A stretch of 64,000 nt of DNA from Lentilitoribacter sp. Alg239-R112. Its GTDB lineage: Bacteria; Pseudomonadota; Alphaproteobacteria; Rhizobiales; Rhizobiaceae. The translations under genes and the position numbers were made by a program. Positions 33,812 through 43,527 of this stretch are shown here, piece by piece (position 1 is the stretch's first letter; each line of letters opens with the position of its first letter). The notes under the pieces were generated by a model that was not told the DNA's origin, did no database searches, and was given only the letters and a program-made list of their open reading frames with translations. The stretch lies in the NCBI RefSeq assembly GCF_900537175.1, contig NZ_LS999833.1, positions 2,460,261-2,524,260 of the forward strand. Direction: 5' to 3'.

Positions 33812-34405
33812 ATGTCAAATATTCATGAAATAAAATCCCTTATCGTATCTTCAATCTCTGTGAAGCAAGAACTCCTATCAGATGAAGGACTTTTGTCTCA
33901 ACTTGATAATCTCGTATCATCTTGCCTTCTGTGTTTAAAATCCGGTGGAAAAATTATTTTCGCAGGAAATGGTGGCAGCTTTGCAGATGCCCAGCATTTG
34001 TCAGCAGAGTTCACATCTAGATTTCTTTTTGATCGTGCCCCATTGGCCTCTGTTGCCCTTGGTACAAATAATTCCGCGCTTAGTTCCATGGCGAACGACT
34101 ACGGTTATGACAAAACATTCTCGCGGGAGTTGCAAGCAATCGGCAAGAAAGACGACGTCTTTATTCCAATCTCAACCAGTGGACACAGCCCCAATATCAT
34201 TGCAGCGGTAGACAAGGCAAAAGAACTAGGCCTCACCACCGTTGTATTAACCGGGAAGAGTGGTGGAAAGCTTCGAGGCAATAGCGATTGTATTTGCATA
34301 CCTTCAGATGAAACTCCACGTATCCAAGAGTGCCATATATTGATTGGTCATATTTTATGTGGCTTGGTAGAAGCTAAGTATTTCAATGAAAAAAATGCGA
34401 CATGA
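33812..34405 (+). CDS. gmhA: Sedoheptulose-7-phosphate isomerase-like SIS protein (GmhA)
   Basis: 197 residues, SIS fold. FAGNGGSFADAQHLSAEFTSRF contains the phosphate-binding Ser and the catalytic Glu of GmhA; PISTSGHSPNII is the second phosphate loop; QECHILIGHILCGLVE has the C-terminal His. It makes D-glycero-D-manno-heptose 7-phosphate, completing the four-step GDP-heptose set with hddA, gmhB and hddC although separated from them by the NeuB-like gene. ATG 33812 is preferred to GTG 33803. It overlaps the next gene at ATGA. Confidence 0.85.
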   Translation: MSNIHEIKSLIVSSISVKQELLSDEGLLSQLDNLVSSCLLCLKSGGKIIFAGNGGSFADAQHLSAEFTSRFLFDRAPLASVALGTNNSALSSMANDYGYDKTFSRELQAIGKKDDVFIPISTSGHSPNIIAAVDKAKELGLTTVVLTGKSGGKLRGNSDCICIPSDETPRIQECHILIGHILCGLVEAKYFNEKNAT

Positions 34406-35151
34406 AAAAACGTGTTGTACTAATTATCCAAGCCCGTATGGGTTCTACCAGACTTCCCGGAAAATCCATGATGGATTTAGCGGGCGCACCATTAGTCGGT
34501 CGTATTTTGGAACGTGTGAAACGTTGCAACGATATCGATGATATCGTTTTAGCTATACCTGATACAGAAAAAGATATGATTTTAAAATCATTAGCAAAAC
34601 AGCACGGGATAAAAGTATTAGCAGGTTCTGAAGACAATCTAGTTGAGCGATATTATCAAGCAGCTCGTATGAGTCATGCAGATATCATCGGTCGCCTTCC
34701 TGCAGATAATGCAACTCCAGAACCTTCCGAAATTGATCGAATTGCCAATTACCACAGATCCTTAGATAGCCCGGGGTTTTCATCCAACCTTGCAGTTATC
34801 GAAAACTCTGGATATCCGGATGGGATTGGTGCCGAGATGTTTGATTTTTCACTACTAGCGGAAGTTCGAGCACGAAATTCTGATGCGAAATTGAATGAAC
34901 ATGTGCATCTAAATTTCTACGACTATAGCAATGGCAAATCTACCGACGCTGAATGGTGTCCAGTCAGAACCATCACTTGCCCTAAAGAATTCAGACGACC
35001 AGATATTGTACTCGACGTAAATACTGAGGAACAGTACGAATTCATGCGGGAGTTATATGAATATCTTTACCCTCGTAACCCAAATTTCCATATCACAGAT
35101 ATTATTCGATGGTATGATACAATTTACAACGGTAACTTAAAGTCTAATTAG
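34402..35151 (+). CDS. SpsF/NeuA-type cytidylyltransferase-like protein
   Basis: 249 residues. The N-terminal IIQARMGSTRLPGKSMMDLAG is the SpsF/CMP-nonulosonate cytidylyltransferase nucleotide loop; GSEDNLVERYYQAA and IGRLPADNATPEPSEID follow. Located behind a NeuB-type synthase it would be expected to activate the product with CMP. SpsF proteins are less well characterised than NeuA and could act on another sugar. Confidence 0.8.
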   Translation: MKKRVVLIIQARMGSTRLPGKSMMDLAGAPLVGRILERVKRCNDIDDIVLAIPDTEKDMILKSLAKQHGIKVLAGSEDNLVERYYQAARMSHADIIGRLPADNATPEPSEIDRIANYHRSLDSPGFSSNLAVIENSGYPDGIGAEMFDFSLLAEVRARNSDAKLNEHVHLNFYDYSNGKSTDAEWCPVRTITCPKEFRRPDIVLDVNTEEQYEFMRELYEYLYPRNPNFHITDIIRWYDTIYNGNLKSN

Positions 35152-35174
35152 ATCAAATCAGGAGGGAGTATAGA

Positions 35175-35861
35175 ATGTCAGAACGCTCAAAAGACTATCA
35201 TGACTATGTGTTCCGAAATGGGAAGTTAGTCGGGGAATTTGATGCCATGTACGAAAATAGTGCCAAGACCCCGTGGAATCAGGATCAGCAAGAAGATTGG
35301 TTTGACGTTCGTGTAACAAAAGAGTTTTTACATGATCTAATCCCATTTTCAGAGATACATGATATGGGCTGTGGAACAGGGCATTATCTGGAGCTTTCTA
35401 GAAAAAATCTCGGTGATACAGAATGCAAACTGGTTGGTTATGATATCTCTCTAAATGCTACTAAGAAGGCGAAGGCTCTCTTCCCAGATAATACTTACAT
35501 AGTGGCGGATCTAACGGGTGATGAACCTATAAGCAATGATTTGATGAGTTCTACACAATCAAGTCAACGCTTGTTTATTATCAGGGGGACACTTTGGTAT
35601 GTTTTCCCAAAGCTAGATAACGTTGTAAAAAATATTTGTGGATTGATGAAGAGTAATGATCTGCTTTTGATTGTACAAAATTTCCCTCCATTATCGAATA
35701 ATTTTATTGGTAAAGAGGTTATTCCAAATCATCTAGCGATCGTAGATAATTTCGAACCTTTCTTTCACTTAGTTCGACATATGTGGTATGAAAACACACA
35801 AAAATCAGCCAATGATAATTGGTTCATTGGACTATTCCAAAAAGGTAAAAAAAATGAATGA
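35175..35861 (+). CDS. SAM-dependent methyltransferase
   Basis: 228 residues with GGAGGGAG ahead of the ATG. Motif I is IHDMGCGTGHYLEL, then KLVGYDISLNATKKA. Later motifs are weaker (RLFIIRGTLWYVFPKLDN). It lies between the cytidylyltransferase-like gene and a fold-type IV aminotransferase and overlaps the latter's RBS region. It probably methylates a sugar or nucleotide-sugar intermediate. Confidence 0.8.
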   Translation: MSERSKDYHDYVFRNGKLVGEFDAMYENSAKTPWNQDQQEDWFDVRVTKEFLHDLIPFSEIHDMGCGTGHYLELSRKNLGDTECKLVGYDISLNATKKAKALFPDNTYIVADLTGDEPISNDLMSSTQSSQRLFIIRGTLWYVFPKLDNVVKNICGLMKSNDLLLIVQNFPPLSNNFIGKEVIPNHLAIVDNFEPFFHLVRHMWYENTQKSANDNWFIGLFQKGKKNE

Positions 35862-36843
35862 GCAGTCACGCGTTGTATTCATGAATGGCAAACTAATACC
35901 GGAATCCGAAGCAAAAATATCTGTCTATGACTCTGCACTTATGTTTGGTGATATGGTTTTTGAGATGACCCGCTCATTTAATAATAAACAGTTCAAATTA
36001 CGTGAACATATTGAACGTCTTTATGCTGGTATAAAAATTCTGAGAATCCCGTTAGAAATGACTCCAGAAGAGATGGAAGCCGCATGCTACCAAACCATCG
36101 AAGCTAACGAACACATCTTTTCTGAAGGTGAAGAGCATCGCTTGATGATTGATGTCTCGCGCGGATTGCTGGGGATATACCAGGGGATTGAAGGGTTACA
36201 TAAAGGGTCAAATATCATAATAGCTGACTTCCCCTTGCGTTGGACTGTTGCAGGTATGGGCGTATTGTTCGAACAAGGTATCAATGCCGTCATCACCTCG
36301 CAGCGGGCAATTCCTGGGCATTTGCTTGATCCCAAGATCAAAAATCGCAGCCGTATCCACTACCTTATGGCAAATATAGAGGCTGGCCAGTATGAAGGCG
36401 ATAACAACTGGGCACTCCTTTTGGACACTGATGGATATATTGCAGAAGGAACTGGTGATAACTTTTTCATCATAAAGGACGGAGTAGTAATTACGCCGGA
36501 GAGTAGAAATATTTTACGGGGAATTTCTCGTGACTACGTGATTTCTGAATTATGTCAACAACTGGGAATGCAAGTAATTGAAAAAAATATTGAAGCTTAT
36601 GATGTCCACACAGCTGATGAAGCTTTCATGACAGGTACACCGTTCTGCATGCTTCCTGTTACCTCTCTAAATGGATTACCAATTGGTGGTGGTAGCGTCG
36701 GAAAATGCTTTAATCATCTGATTGATCTCTGGGGTCATAACACTGGCATTGATATAATCGGACAAATTCAAGGCTGGGATAATGAACGATCAGGAATAAT
36801 TAATGCTGAAGCTCCAACACCATATAGCTTTAAAAGCAAATGA
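35854..36843 (+). CDS. Fold-type IV PLP aminotransferase
   Basis: 329 residues from ATG 35854 (AAGG upstream). Class IV features: VYDSALMFGDMVFEMTR at the N-terminus, KIKNRSRIHYLMANIEA with the PLP lysine, and TDGYIAEGTGDNFFIIK plus GISRDYVISEL. The family includes branched-chain and D-amino-acid aminotransferases. In this cluster it may supply an amino donor or an amino-acid substituent for the glycan; the substrate cannot be read from sequence. It overlaps the next gene at ATGA. Confidence 0.85.
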   Translation: MNEQSRVVFMNGKLIPESEAKISVYDSALMFGDMVFEMTRSFNNKQFKLREHIERLYAGIKILRIPLEMTPEEMEAACYQTIEANEHIFSEGEEHRLMIDVSRGLLGIYQGIEGLHKGSNIIIADFPLRWTVAGMGVLFEQGINAVITSQRAIPGHLLDPKIKNRSRIHYLMANIEAGQYEGDNNWALLLDTDGYIAEGTGDNFFIIKDGVVITPESRNILRGISRDYVISELCQQLGMQVIEKNIEAYDVHTADEAFMTGTPFCMLPVTSLNGLPIGGGSVGKCFNHLIDLWGHNTGIDIIGQIQGWDNERSGIINAEAPTPYSFKSK

Positions 36844-37682
36844 AGCAAAACATTGGCTTTATGCAAGGGCGACTTTCGCCAATAATTGATGGAAAAATTC
36901 AGGCCTTTCCTACAAAGCATTGGCAACAAGAATTTAAGCAAGCCCAAGACATTGGCTTGCAACTCATAGAATGGACACTCGATCAAACAGGTTTGCACGA
37001 AAACCCGTTTCTTACTCAGCATGGACAAGAAGAGATACGCAGCCTGTGCAAGCAACATTTGGTCACTATTCCGTCAGTTACTGGCGATTGTTTCATGCAA
37101 GCGCCTTTTTGGAAAGCTAATGGCACCGAACGAAAATCTCTTCAAAGAGATTTTATATCTATAGCTAATGCAAGTTCAGCTCTTGGTGTTCAATACATCG
37201 TTGTGCCCCTTGTGGATGGTGGTCGCTTAGAGCGCCGCTCAGAAGAAGACCTATTGATATCTTTCTTGACCGACCAAACAGCTTTTTTTGCGAAAACTAA
37301 TCTAAAAATTGTATTTGAAAGCGATTTTACGGCAAACGATCTCGCTCGTTTCATTGACCGTTTTCCCGCTACCTATTTTGGTATCAATTATGATACTGGC
37401 AATAGTGCCGCTTTGGGATATGATCATAAGGCTGAATTTGAAGCTTATGGAGATCGAATCCTTAATGTTCATATCAAGGATAGAGTTTTGGGAGGAACAA
37501 CAGTTCCTTTAGGCGAAGGTGCAACCAACTACGAAGTTATTTTCGATCAATTAGCTGCGATCGATTATCAAGGCAACTATATTTTACAAACGGCCCGTGC
37601 GAGCAAAAACAACCACGGAGAAGTCCTAGCAAGCTATCGAGATATGGTAATAGAGTGGATACAACATGCAAAACCGGGATAA
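36840..37682 (+). CDS. AP-endonuclease-2/sugar-isomerase TIM-barrel protein
   Basis: 280 residues. The order IGFMQGRLSP, LIEWTLD, VPLVDGG, LKIVFESDF, FGINYDTGNSA, ILNVHIKDR and GEGATNYEVIF is typical of the xylose-isomerase-like barrel, with Glu, Asp, His and Glu metal ligands. Likely a sugar or sugar-phosphate epimerase/isomerase. It resembles the third domain of the NeuB-like fusion upstream, so two such barrels act in one operon. Confidence 0.82.
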   Translation: MKQNIGFMQGRLSPIIDGKIQAFPTKHWQQEFKQAQDIGLQLIEWTLDQTGLHENPFLTQHGQEEIRSLCKQHLVTIPSVTGDCFMQAPFWKANGTERKSLQRDFISIANASSALGVQYIVVPLVDGGRLERRSEEDLLISFLTDQTAFFAKTNLKIVFESDFTANDLARFIDRFPATYFGINYDTGNSAALGYDHKAEFEAYGDRILNVHIKDRVLGGTTVPLGEGATNYEVIFDQLAAIDYQGNYILQTARASKNNHGEVLASYRDMVIEWIQHAKPG

Positions 37683-37713
37683 TATTCTTGGATGATTAAG
37701 TTGAAGGTAGATT

Positions 37714-38469
37714 ATGAATTCTCAACTACGCGGTAAAGTCGCCCTTATATCAGGCTCATCTCGCGGTATCGGAAAAGCAATAGCCCATGCCCTTCATTCC
37801 GAAGGATGCAAGATTGTTTTAAACGGCCGCGATCCTGATGTGCTTATACAAACAACGACGGAGTTTCCCGATGCAATTAGTATTGTTGGAGATGTATGCG
37901 ATCCCGTACAGGCTGCTCAAATTCTTAACGAGACAATAGCGCTTGCGGGTAAATTAGACATTCTCGTATGTAATGTAGGAAGTGGTAGTTCGGTCCCTCC
38001 TGGGAGCGAGACACATGAAGAGTGGCAACGTGTATTTGCAATAAACGTTTGGAGCACAACCAATTTGGTTGAGGCTGCACTCCCTGCCCTTGCTCAAAGT
38101 AAAGGCAGTATTGTTTGCATTTCTTCAATCTGTGGTAATGAAGTTATACCAAATGCTCCTGTCACATACTCAGTGGCAAAAGCTGCGTTGAATGCATATG
38201 TACGCGGCATTGCACGCCCGCTGGGAGATAAGGGGGTCAGAATAAACGCAATTGCGCCTGGCAATATTTTATCCGGCGATTCAGTTTGGTCGCGCAAACT
38301 TGCCGAGAACAAAACCGCGGTTGAAAATATGCTTGAAAAAGAAGTGCCAATGAAACGATTGGGAACGCCCGAGGAAATTGGCCATTTAGTAACCTATTTG
38401 TCTTCACCATTATCAGAATTTGCTACTGGAAGCGTATGGACATTGGATGGCGGGCAAACACGTTTTTAA
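37714..38469 (+). CDS. Short-chain dehydrogenase/reductase 1
   Basis: 251 residues, classical SDR: GSSRGIG cofactor loop, VCNVGSG, and Ser with YSVAKAALNAY (Tyr/Lys). It ends in a GSVWTLDGGQTRF tail typical of the FabG-like group. Likely oxidises or reduces a sugar intermediate; related SDRs (PtmA type) occur in nonulosonate pathways. Followed 19 bp later by a second SDR. Confidence 0.85.
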   Translation: MNSQLRGKVALISGSSRGIGKAIAHALHSEGCKIVLNGRDPDVLIQTTTEFPDAISIVGDVCDPVQAAQILNETIALAGKLDILVCNVGSGSSVPPGSETHEEWQRVFAINVWSTTNLVEAALPALAQSKGSIVCISSICGNEVIPNAPVTYSVAKAALNAYVRGIARPLGDKGVRINAIAPGNILSGDSVWSRKLAENKTAVENMLEKEVPMKRLGTPEEIGHLVTYLSSPLSEFATGSVWTLDGGQTRF

Positions 38470-38488
38470 TCACGAGCAACACTTAGAA

Positions 38489-39334
38489 ATGAGAACTTTG
38501 TTGAACCTAAAACACTTTGATCTTTCCCCAAAAAATGCCCTTATAACAGGGGCAGCAGGCCTGCTTGGTTATGAGCATGCTTTTGCTCTGTTAGAATGCG
38601 GCTCATGCGTAATATTGACAGATATTTCACAGCAAGCACTAAACGATGTTCGTGACAAACTGTTATCAAATTTTCCAGAGGGCAGAATTCTTACCTATCT
38701 GATGGATGTTTCAGATCCTAATTCCATCCAAAATATCGGCCGAGAGTTGGCAGCAAATTCTATATCCATTGATATTCTAGTTAATAATGCAGCGATCGAC
38801 CCAAAGGTGACGGAAGGCAATAGTCTTATTGAATCATCTCGACTAGAGAACTTTCCGTTGGAACAGTGGAATATGCAAATTTCTGTCGGACTTACGGGTG
38901 CCTTTTTATGTTGTCAGGAATTTGGACCTCAGATGGCTAAGAATAATCATGGTGGTGTGATTCTAAATATTGCCTCAGATTTATCAGTTTTTGCGCCTGA
39001 CCAGCGTTTATATCGGAAAGATAGTGTTTCAGAGAATTTGCAGCCCGTAAAACCTGTTACCTATTCGGTAATTAAAACAGGGTTAATTGGGCTCACTAGG
39101 TATATGGCGACCTATTGGACTGATCAAAATATCCGGTGTAATGCACTTTCGCCGGGAGGCGTTTTTAATGGTCAAGGTGAGGATTTTGTACAAAAACTTA
39201 GCAAATTAATTCCCATGGGTAGAATGGCAGAACACGATGAGTATCGGGCAGCAGTGCAATTCTTATGCTCCGATGCCTCATCCTATATGAACGGTCAAAA
39301 TATTGTCATAGATGGCGGTCGAAGTGCATGGTAA
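38489..39334 (+). CDS. Short-chain dehydrogenase/reductase 2
   Basis: 281 residues from ATG 38489, SDR fold with ITGAAGLLGYEHA at the cofactor loop (an N-terminal Gly-rich variant), LVNNAAIDP, and YSVIKTGLIGL with Tyr/Lys. It ends NGQNIVIDGGRSAW. A longer frame from 38420 would overlap SDR 1 and lacks support. PtmA-like enzymes of flagellin-glycan clusters have this architecture. Confidence 0.82.
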   Translation: MRTLLNLKHFDLSPKNALITGAAGLLGYEHAFALLECGSCVILTDISQQALNDVRDKLLSNFPEGRILTYLMDVSDPNSIQNIGRELAANSISIDILVNNAAIDPKVTEGNSLIESSRLENFPLEQWNMQISVGLTGAFLCCQEFGPQMAKNNHGGVILNIASDLSVFAPDQRLYRKDSVSENLQPVKPVTYSVIKTGLIGLTRYMATYWTDQNIRCNALSPGGVFNGQGEDFVQKLSKLIPMGRMAEHDEYRAAVQFLCSDASSYMNGQNIVIDGGRSAW

Positions 39335-39408
39335 TCGAGCCAATTTACTGTCCACTTGTGGCTTACCATGACATCTCCACACGGAATCATTTTAGTTTGG
39401 GGTAGCCA

Positions 39409-40869
39409 ATGAATACGTCAAAAAACGCTATTCAAACTTTTGCTAGCCATCTACTTATTTTTGTGCAAAGTTTGACCCTTACGCCTTTGATAATTAAGTT
39501 ATCAGGAGTGGAAACCTATGGCGCATACATTTTACTTATGTCATGGTTGTCAATTATTTTCGGAATATCCGCATTTGGTGTAGGTGTAAATGCTAAACGC
39601 TATTTGCCTAGTACTGAGAAGAAAGATAAACGCGCTGATTTATTCTTCCCACAATTTTGGTTCCAAATTATCTCTATCGGGATTTTAGGATTAATTTCCA
39701 TGGGCTTATTCAACCGGTTGAATTGGAACGGTTTAATCTCAATAGATTTTACGATTTGGTTGATTCCAATATATTTACTAGCCTATACAGTCTATAGTCA
39801 ATCGGTTGACTATTTTAGATATACGGGCAGAGTCAGTATTTTCAATATCTCCGTAATCGTCCAATCTTACTTGTTCATCCTTCTTGCACTTGGCATTTAT
39901 TGGGTGACAGAAATTTTTGTAGTAAATCAACTTATCACCTCATTGACTATTTCATGTCTCATCGTTGGTACAATACTTGCTTTTCGATTGATCCAAGAAA
40001 TAGGCATGCGTTTCAAGGTTATAAATTACTCAGAACTTATCAATGAAATCAAACTTGGGTTTCCCCTAGTACTCGCCTATCTTGTGGATGTAATAATAGC
40101 TACCGGGGATCGATTTTTGATCGCAGGCATCCTATCAGTTAGAGATCTTGGTACTTACGCGCCAGCATATGCGCTCGGCTCTTTAATGATGGTATTACCT
40201 AAAGTTTTTGGAATTATTTTACCACCAATTTTGGCAAAACGGCTCGATAACAGCGATATAGCAGGAGGGCGGCGTCTAACTGAAAGTGCTGTCCGGATAT
40301 TTTTGCTTGTGTCTATCCCATTTGTGTTTGGGGCAATAATTTTAGGAAAAGATATTCTCCGTTTATATGCGAACGAAGAAATTGCATTCAAAGCATGGCC
40401 TGTAATCCCCCTAATTGCAGTGGCTTCAATTTTCTACGGACTGATGTTGATTCAGATAAATGTCTTATTCGTGCGTTTACAAACTAGGAAAATGTTGCAA
40501 ATAAACCTCATTAGCGCTGCATTAAGCGTTGGCTTAAATATAGTTCTTCTATCTATCTTTGAGAATATTATAGTTACAGCATTAGCCAGCATATTAGCAT
40601 ATTTTGTTGGATATATTCGACTGCGACGACAGTTAGTCAATGATAAGCTTTCTTTCCCTATTGATTATAATTGGATAATGATCGTGGGTTTAGCGAGTGC
40701 CTCCATGATGGCCATGCTCTATTATATACCCAATTTATTTCCCGATTCTTTGATGTTGGGAATTTTATTTAGGGTATCAGTTGGTCTTTTATCTTATTCT
40801 GCAGTAATATTATTAAGTTCGTTTGCACGCCACGAAATTGGATTGCTCTTCAAAGGAATCCGTACGTGA
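39409..40869 (+). CDS. wzx: Polysaccharide flippase (Wzx-like)
   Basis: 486 residues with 12 or more hydrophobic segments in the MOP-superfamily pattern, starting with an N-terminal SHLLIFVQSLTLTPLIIKLSG. A central LVLAYLVDVIIATGDRFLIAG and YAPAYALGSLMMVLPKVFG are typical of Wzx/RfbX repeats. It flips undecaprenyl-linked repeat units across the inner membrane, implying that this cluster makes a Wzx/Wzy-type glycan. Confidence 0.87.
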   Translation: MNTSKNAIQTFASHLLIFVQSLTLTPLIIKLSGVETYGAYILLMSWLSIIFGISAFGVGVNAKRYLPSTEKKDKRADLFFPQFWFQIISIGILGLISMGLFNRLNWNGLISIDFTIWLIPIYLLAYTVYSQSVDYFRYTGRVSIFNISVIVQSYLFILLALGIYWVTEIFVVNQLITSLTISCLIVGTILAFRLIQEIGMRFKVINYSELINEIKLGFPLVLAYLVDVIIATGDRFLIAGILSVRDLGTYAPAYALGSLMMVLPKVFGIILPPILAKRLDNSDIAGGRRLTESAVRIFLLVSIPFVFGAIILGKDILRLYANEEIAFKAWPVIPLIAVASIFYGLMLIQINVLFVRLQTRKMLQINLISAALSVGLNIVLLSIFENIIVTALASILAYFVGYIRLRRQLVNDKLSFPIDYNWIMIVGLASASMMAMLYYIPNLFPDSLMLGILFRVSVGLLSYSAVILLSSFARHEIGLLFKGIRT

Positions 40870-42161
40870 TGACAGATCGCAATAATCAATACGAAAATCA
40901 AATTCTTGAAGACTCCCGAGAAATAATTCTTATGCAGCCGGGGCCATTTCATTTATTTATGACTACAGGTATTTTTTATGTTTGGCAGCTGAAAGATGAT
41001 TTTGATTTTATCCTTGTCGTTTCGGAAGATTATAAACTGAGCGAAAAATTTCAAAAACTGATAGAGTTACCTTTCATTAAAAAAGTCGAATACCTCTCAT
41101 CTGAACAGTCATTATTAAAACGCCATCGAAACCATGTTGATCTTCATCATCAAATTTTGATAGATTTTCAACCCACATATATCCTACTGCACGGGACAGT
41201 CCATATAGAAAGCTTATACTTAATCTGGTTAGCAAAAAAACTATACCCAAACACAAAATTTTTGCAATTCCAAACGGCAAGACTTTCGATAGATTGGGAT
41301 GCAAATTTTCGACTACTGCGCTCCGCAGAAATCGAAGAACGATCTACGTCATTGCCCAGTTTTTTGCGGTCAACAAAAGCAATTGGTTTGTTCGTAGATA
41401 TTCGCAACTATCTTTGGTATATCGTAAACTACAAAATTATCCCGTTTTTTACAACCGGAGGCGTATTCAAACCATGGATGAATGTACAAACTGGTAAAAT
41501 CTACCCAGATGCATTCGATGATATAGACCTTTTATGTTATATGGATTGCGAAGCAGATATTTATCGCAAACTTGGGAAACCTAAAATAAATATTATTCAA
41601 CATCCTATGCAGACGTGTTCAAAGGATGTTATTACATTTCTTAATGGCGAAACAGTCGAACTTGATCAGATTCTGATCGTACCAAGTTATGGGTTTACCT
41701 CAGCATTAAGGGAAAATGGATTAACTACGGCTCAGATAGTAGATCACGTCAGTAATCATTGGAAAGCTGCGTTAGAAAATTTATCTAGCAATTTCCCAAA
41801 TTACACCACAATCATGAAGCTCCACCCTAGATCAAGCGAAGATCCTATATGGAAAGAAATTACTTCACGACTCATCGGTTATTTTCCCAACATCAAAATC
41901 ATGAATTCTAATGTCAGTGCAGAATGGCTTGTCTACCAATCAAAGATAATTGTGGGTGATGTAACCACTGTTCTTTGGTGGGCTGCTCTGTATGGCAGCA
42001 AAACTGTTATAAGTCTGGATACTTTCAACTTTCCAGGGGGCGATGAAATGCGCCACTACAAGTCGTACATTTATTATATTAAAGATATTAAGGAAAAATT
42101 TCTTCTGACGCCAAAGAGTACAGATGATGCTAAGGCGGATATATCAGAATTTATTTTTTAA
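40869..42161 (+). CDS. GT-B-type transferase, possible nonulosonate transferase
   Basis: 430 residues with no membrane segments. The C-terminal half has TIMKLHPRSSEDP (an HP motif), NSNVSAEWLVYQSKIIVGDVTT and a Ser/Thr-rich loop before WWAALYGSKTVISLD. An HP motif followed by a Ser motif occurs in bacterial sialyltransferases and polysialyl/CDP-glycerol transferases of GT-B fold. With a NeuB-type synthase and cytidylyltransferase in the operon, transfer of a CMP-activated keto sugar is a reasonable but unproven role. ATG 40869 overlaps the wzx stop. Confidence 0.6.
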   Translation: MTDRNNQYENQILEDSREIILMQPGPFHLFMTTGIFYVWQLKDDFDFILVVSEDYKLSEKFQKLIELPFIKKVEYLSSEQSLLKRHRNHVDLHHQILIDFQPTYILLHGTVHIESLYLIWLAKKLYPNTKFLQFQTARLSIDWDANFRLLRSAEIEERSTSLPSFLRSTKAIGLFVDIRNYLWYIVNYKIIPFFTTGGVFKPWMNVQTGKIYPDAFDDIDLLCYMDCEADIYRKLGKPKINIIQHPMQTCSKDVITFLNGETVELDQILIVPSYGFTSALRENGLTTAQIVDHVSNHWKAALENLSSNFPNYTTIMKLHPRSSEDPIWKEITSRLIGYFPNIKIMNSNVSAEWLVYQSKIIVGDVTTVLWWAALYGSKTVISLDTFNFPGGDEMRHYKSYIYYIKDIKEKFLLTPKSTDDAKADISEFIF

Positions 42162-42305
42162 CAGCCATCACTCGTATTCTAATCTAAAGAAATATGTACG
42201 AGTTTGCGAAAACTAACTAAACGAGGCACAAAAAATATTATGATATCTCCGTAGTATTTTATGATAGCTCAGACTGCGGGTCTATTCACACAGGAAAGAA
42301 AAAAG

Positions 42306-43274
42306 ATGCGTCAACGAATTAATAAGTGGCTAACGAAACCTACATCACACAAACTAAAATCGATATTGCATCATTTAAATATTGTAAATTTATTTAGTAA
42401 ATTAGCCGTGCGAATATTAAAAGCTTCCCATTCTATAATCATGTCTAATAAGTTGGGTAGAGAAATATTATATACAGCTTATCCTGAAAATAAACTTGTA
42501 GCTTGGTCATCGAAGAACGAACATTACCTTTTAAATAGTTCTGATAAAGTGATTGGCCTAAGTGTGTTTAGAGACAACGAAGCCTTTGATGTTAAGAAAA
42601 TTTACATTGCACTTAATTATTTGCCCAAAACCCACTCCAGAAAAATTATATTCGATGTCGGCGCCAATATCGGAACGATCGGAATACATAGTATACACAA
42701 CGACTTATTTGAGAGTTGTGTAGCCTTTGAGCCTGAGCCCGGAAATTTTCGCCTTCTAAAAGCAAATATTTCACTAAATGATCTGGATAATTGCATTACT
42801 GCTCATAATGTTGCCTTATCAGATAGCTCTGAAGGGTCTCTTCAATTTGAATTATCAAAAAACAATCATGGAGATCACCGAGTAAGAGTGAATGAAGCTC
42901 TAGGTAAGTTCGATGAATCCGAAAGGAATACGATAAATGTAAGGTGTGCTCGCCTGGATGATTACGCCCAAAAATTAACACAAGAAACATCCTTAGTATG
43001 GATGGATACTCAAGGATTTGAGGGGCACGTTTTAGCAGGTGGAAGTAAGGTAGTTGCGTCAGCTATTCCCTTAGTTATGGAGTTTTGGCCCTATGGATTG
43101 CGCCGTTCTGACAGTTTTGAATTACTATTAGATATTTTGGAAAAAAGCCCATACAAGATGGTAACAGATTTAGATAATCCAGATTTTCATAAAGAACTTA
43201 GCCGTGATATCTTAATGGAAATTGCCAATAGGCTTGAATATCAAGAAGGGCATACAGACTTACTCTTTTTATAA
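42306..43274 (+). CDS. FkbM-family methyltransferase
   Basis: 322 residues. The FkbM core reads IIFDVGANIGTIGIHS (motif I), VAFEPEPGNFRLLKANI, LSDSSEGSLQFE, ARLDDYAQ and VWMDTQGFEGHVLAGG. This family O-methylates sugars. ATG 42306 is used because AGGA lies about 10 nt upstream; an ATG at 42261 extends the frame. A gap of 100-145 bp from the previous gene is one of the larger ones in the operon. Confidence 0.85.
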   Translation: MRQRINKWLTKPTSHKLKSILHHLNIVNLFSKLAVRILKASHSIIMSNKLGREILYTAYPENKLVAWSSKNEHYLLNSSDKVIGLSVFRDNEAFDVKKIYIALNYLPKTHSRKIIFDVGANIGTIGIHSIHNDLFESCVAFEPEPGNFRLLKANISLNDLDNCITAHNVALSDSSEGSLQFELSKNNHGDHRVRVNEALGKFDESERNTINVRCARLDDYAQKLTQETSLVWMDTQGFEGHVLAGGSKVVASAIPLVMEFWPYGLRRSDSFELLLDILEKSPYKMVTDLDNPDFHKELSRDILMEIANRLEYQEGHTDLLFL

Positions 43275-43527
43275 GAAAACTAAGATATAAATCACCTGCG
43301 TTGGTGTAGTAGGTTTTACATACCCCATAACGGAAACTATTCTATATCATTTGAATTGAAATGGGGGAATAATTTATGATTTCAACTAAATCGAATAACT
43401 TTTTTTGTTTTATAATACTATAAAATTTTGTAGATATCATCAAAAAGCTTTTGTTATTTTTTGACTTCAGTTTCTGCATCGGAGGGAGGCAACAATAGAG
43501 AACTTACATAAATACGCACCCCCCATT

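Noticed and set aside
39409..40869. MATE drug-efflux transporter reading of the flippase gene
   Set aside because: Context among glycan genes and the Wzx-like repeats favour a polysaccharide flippase.
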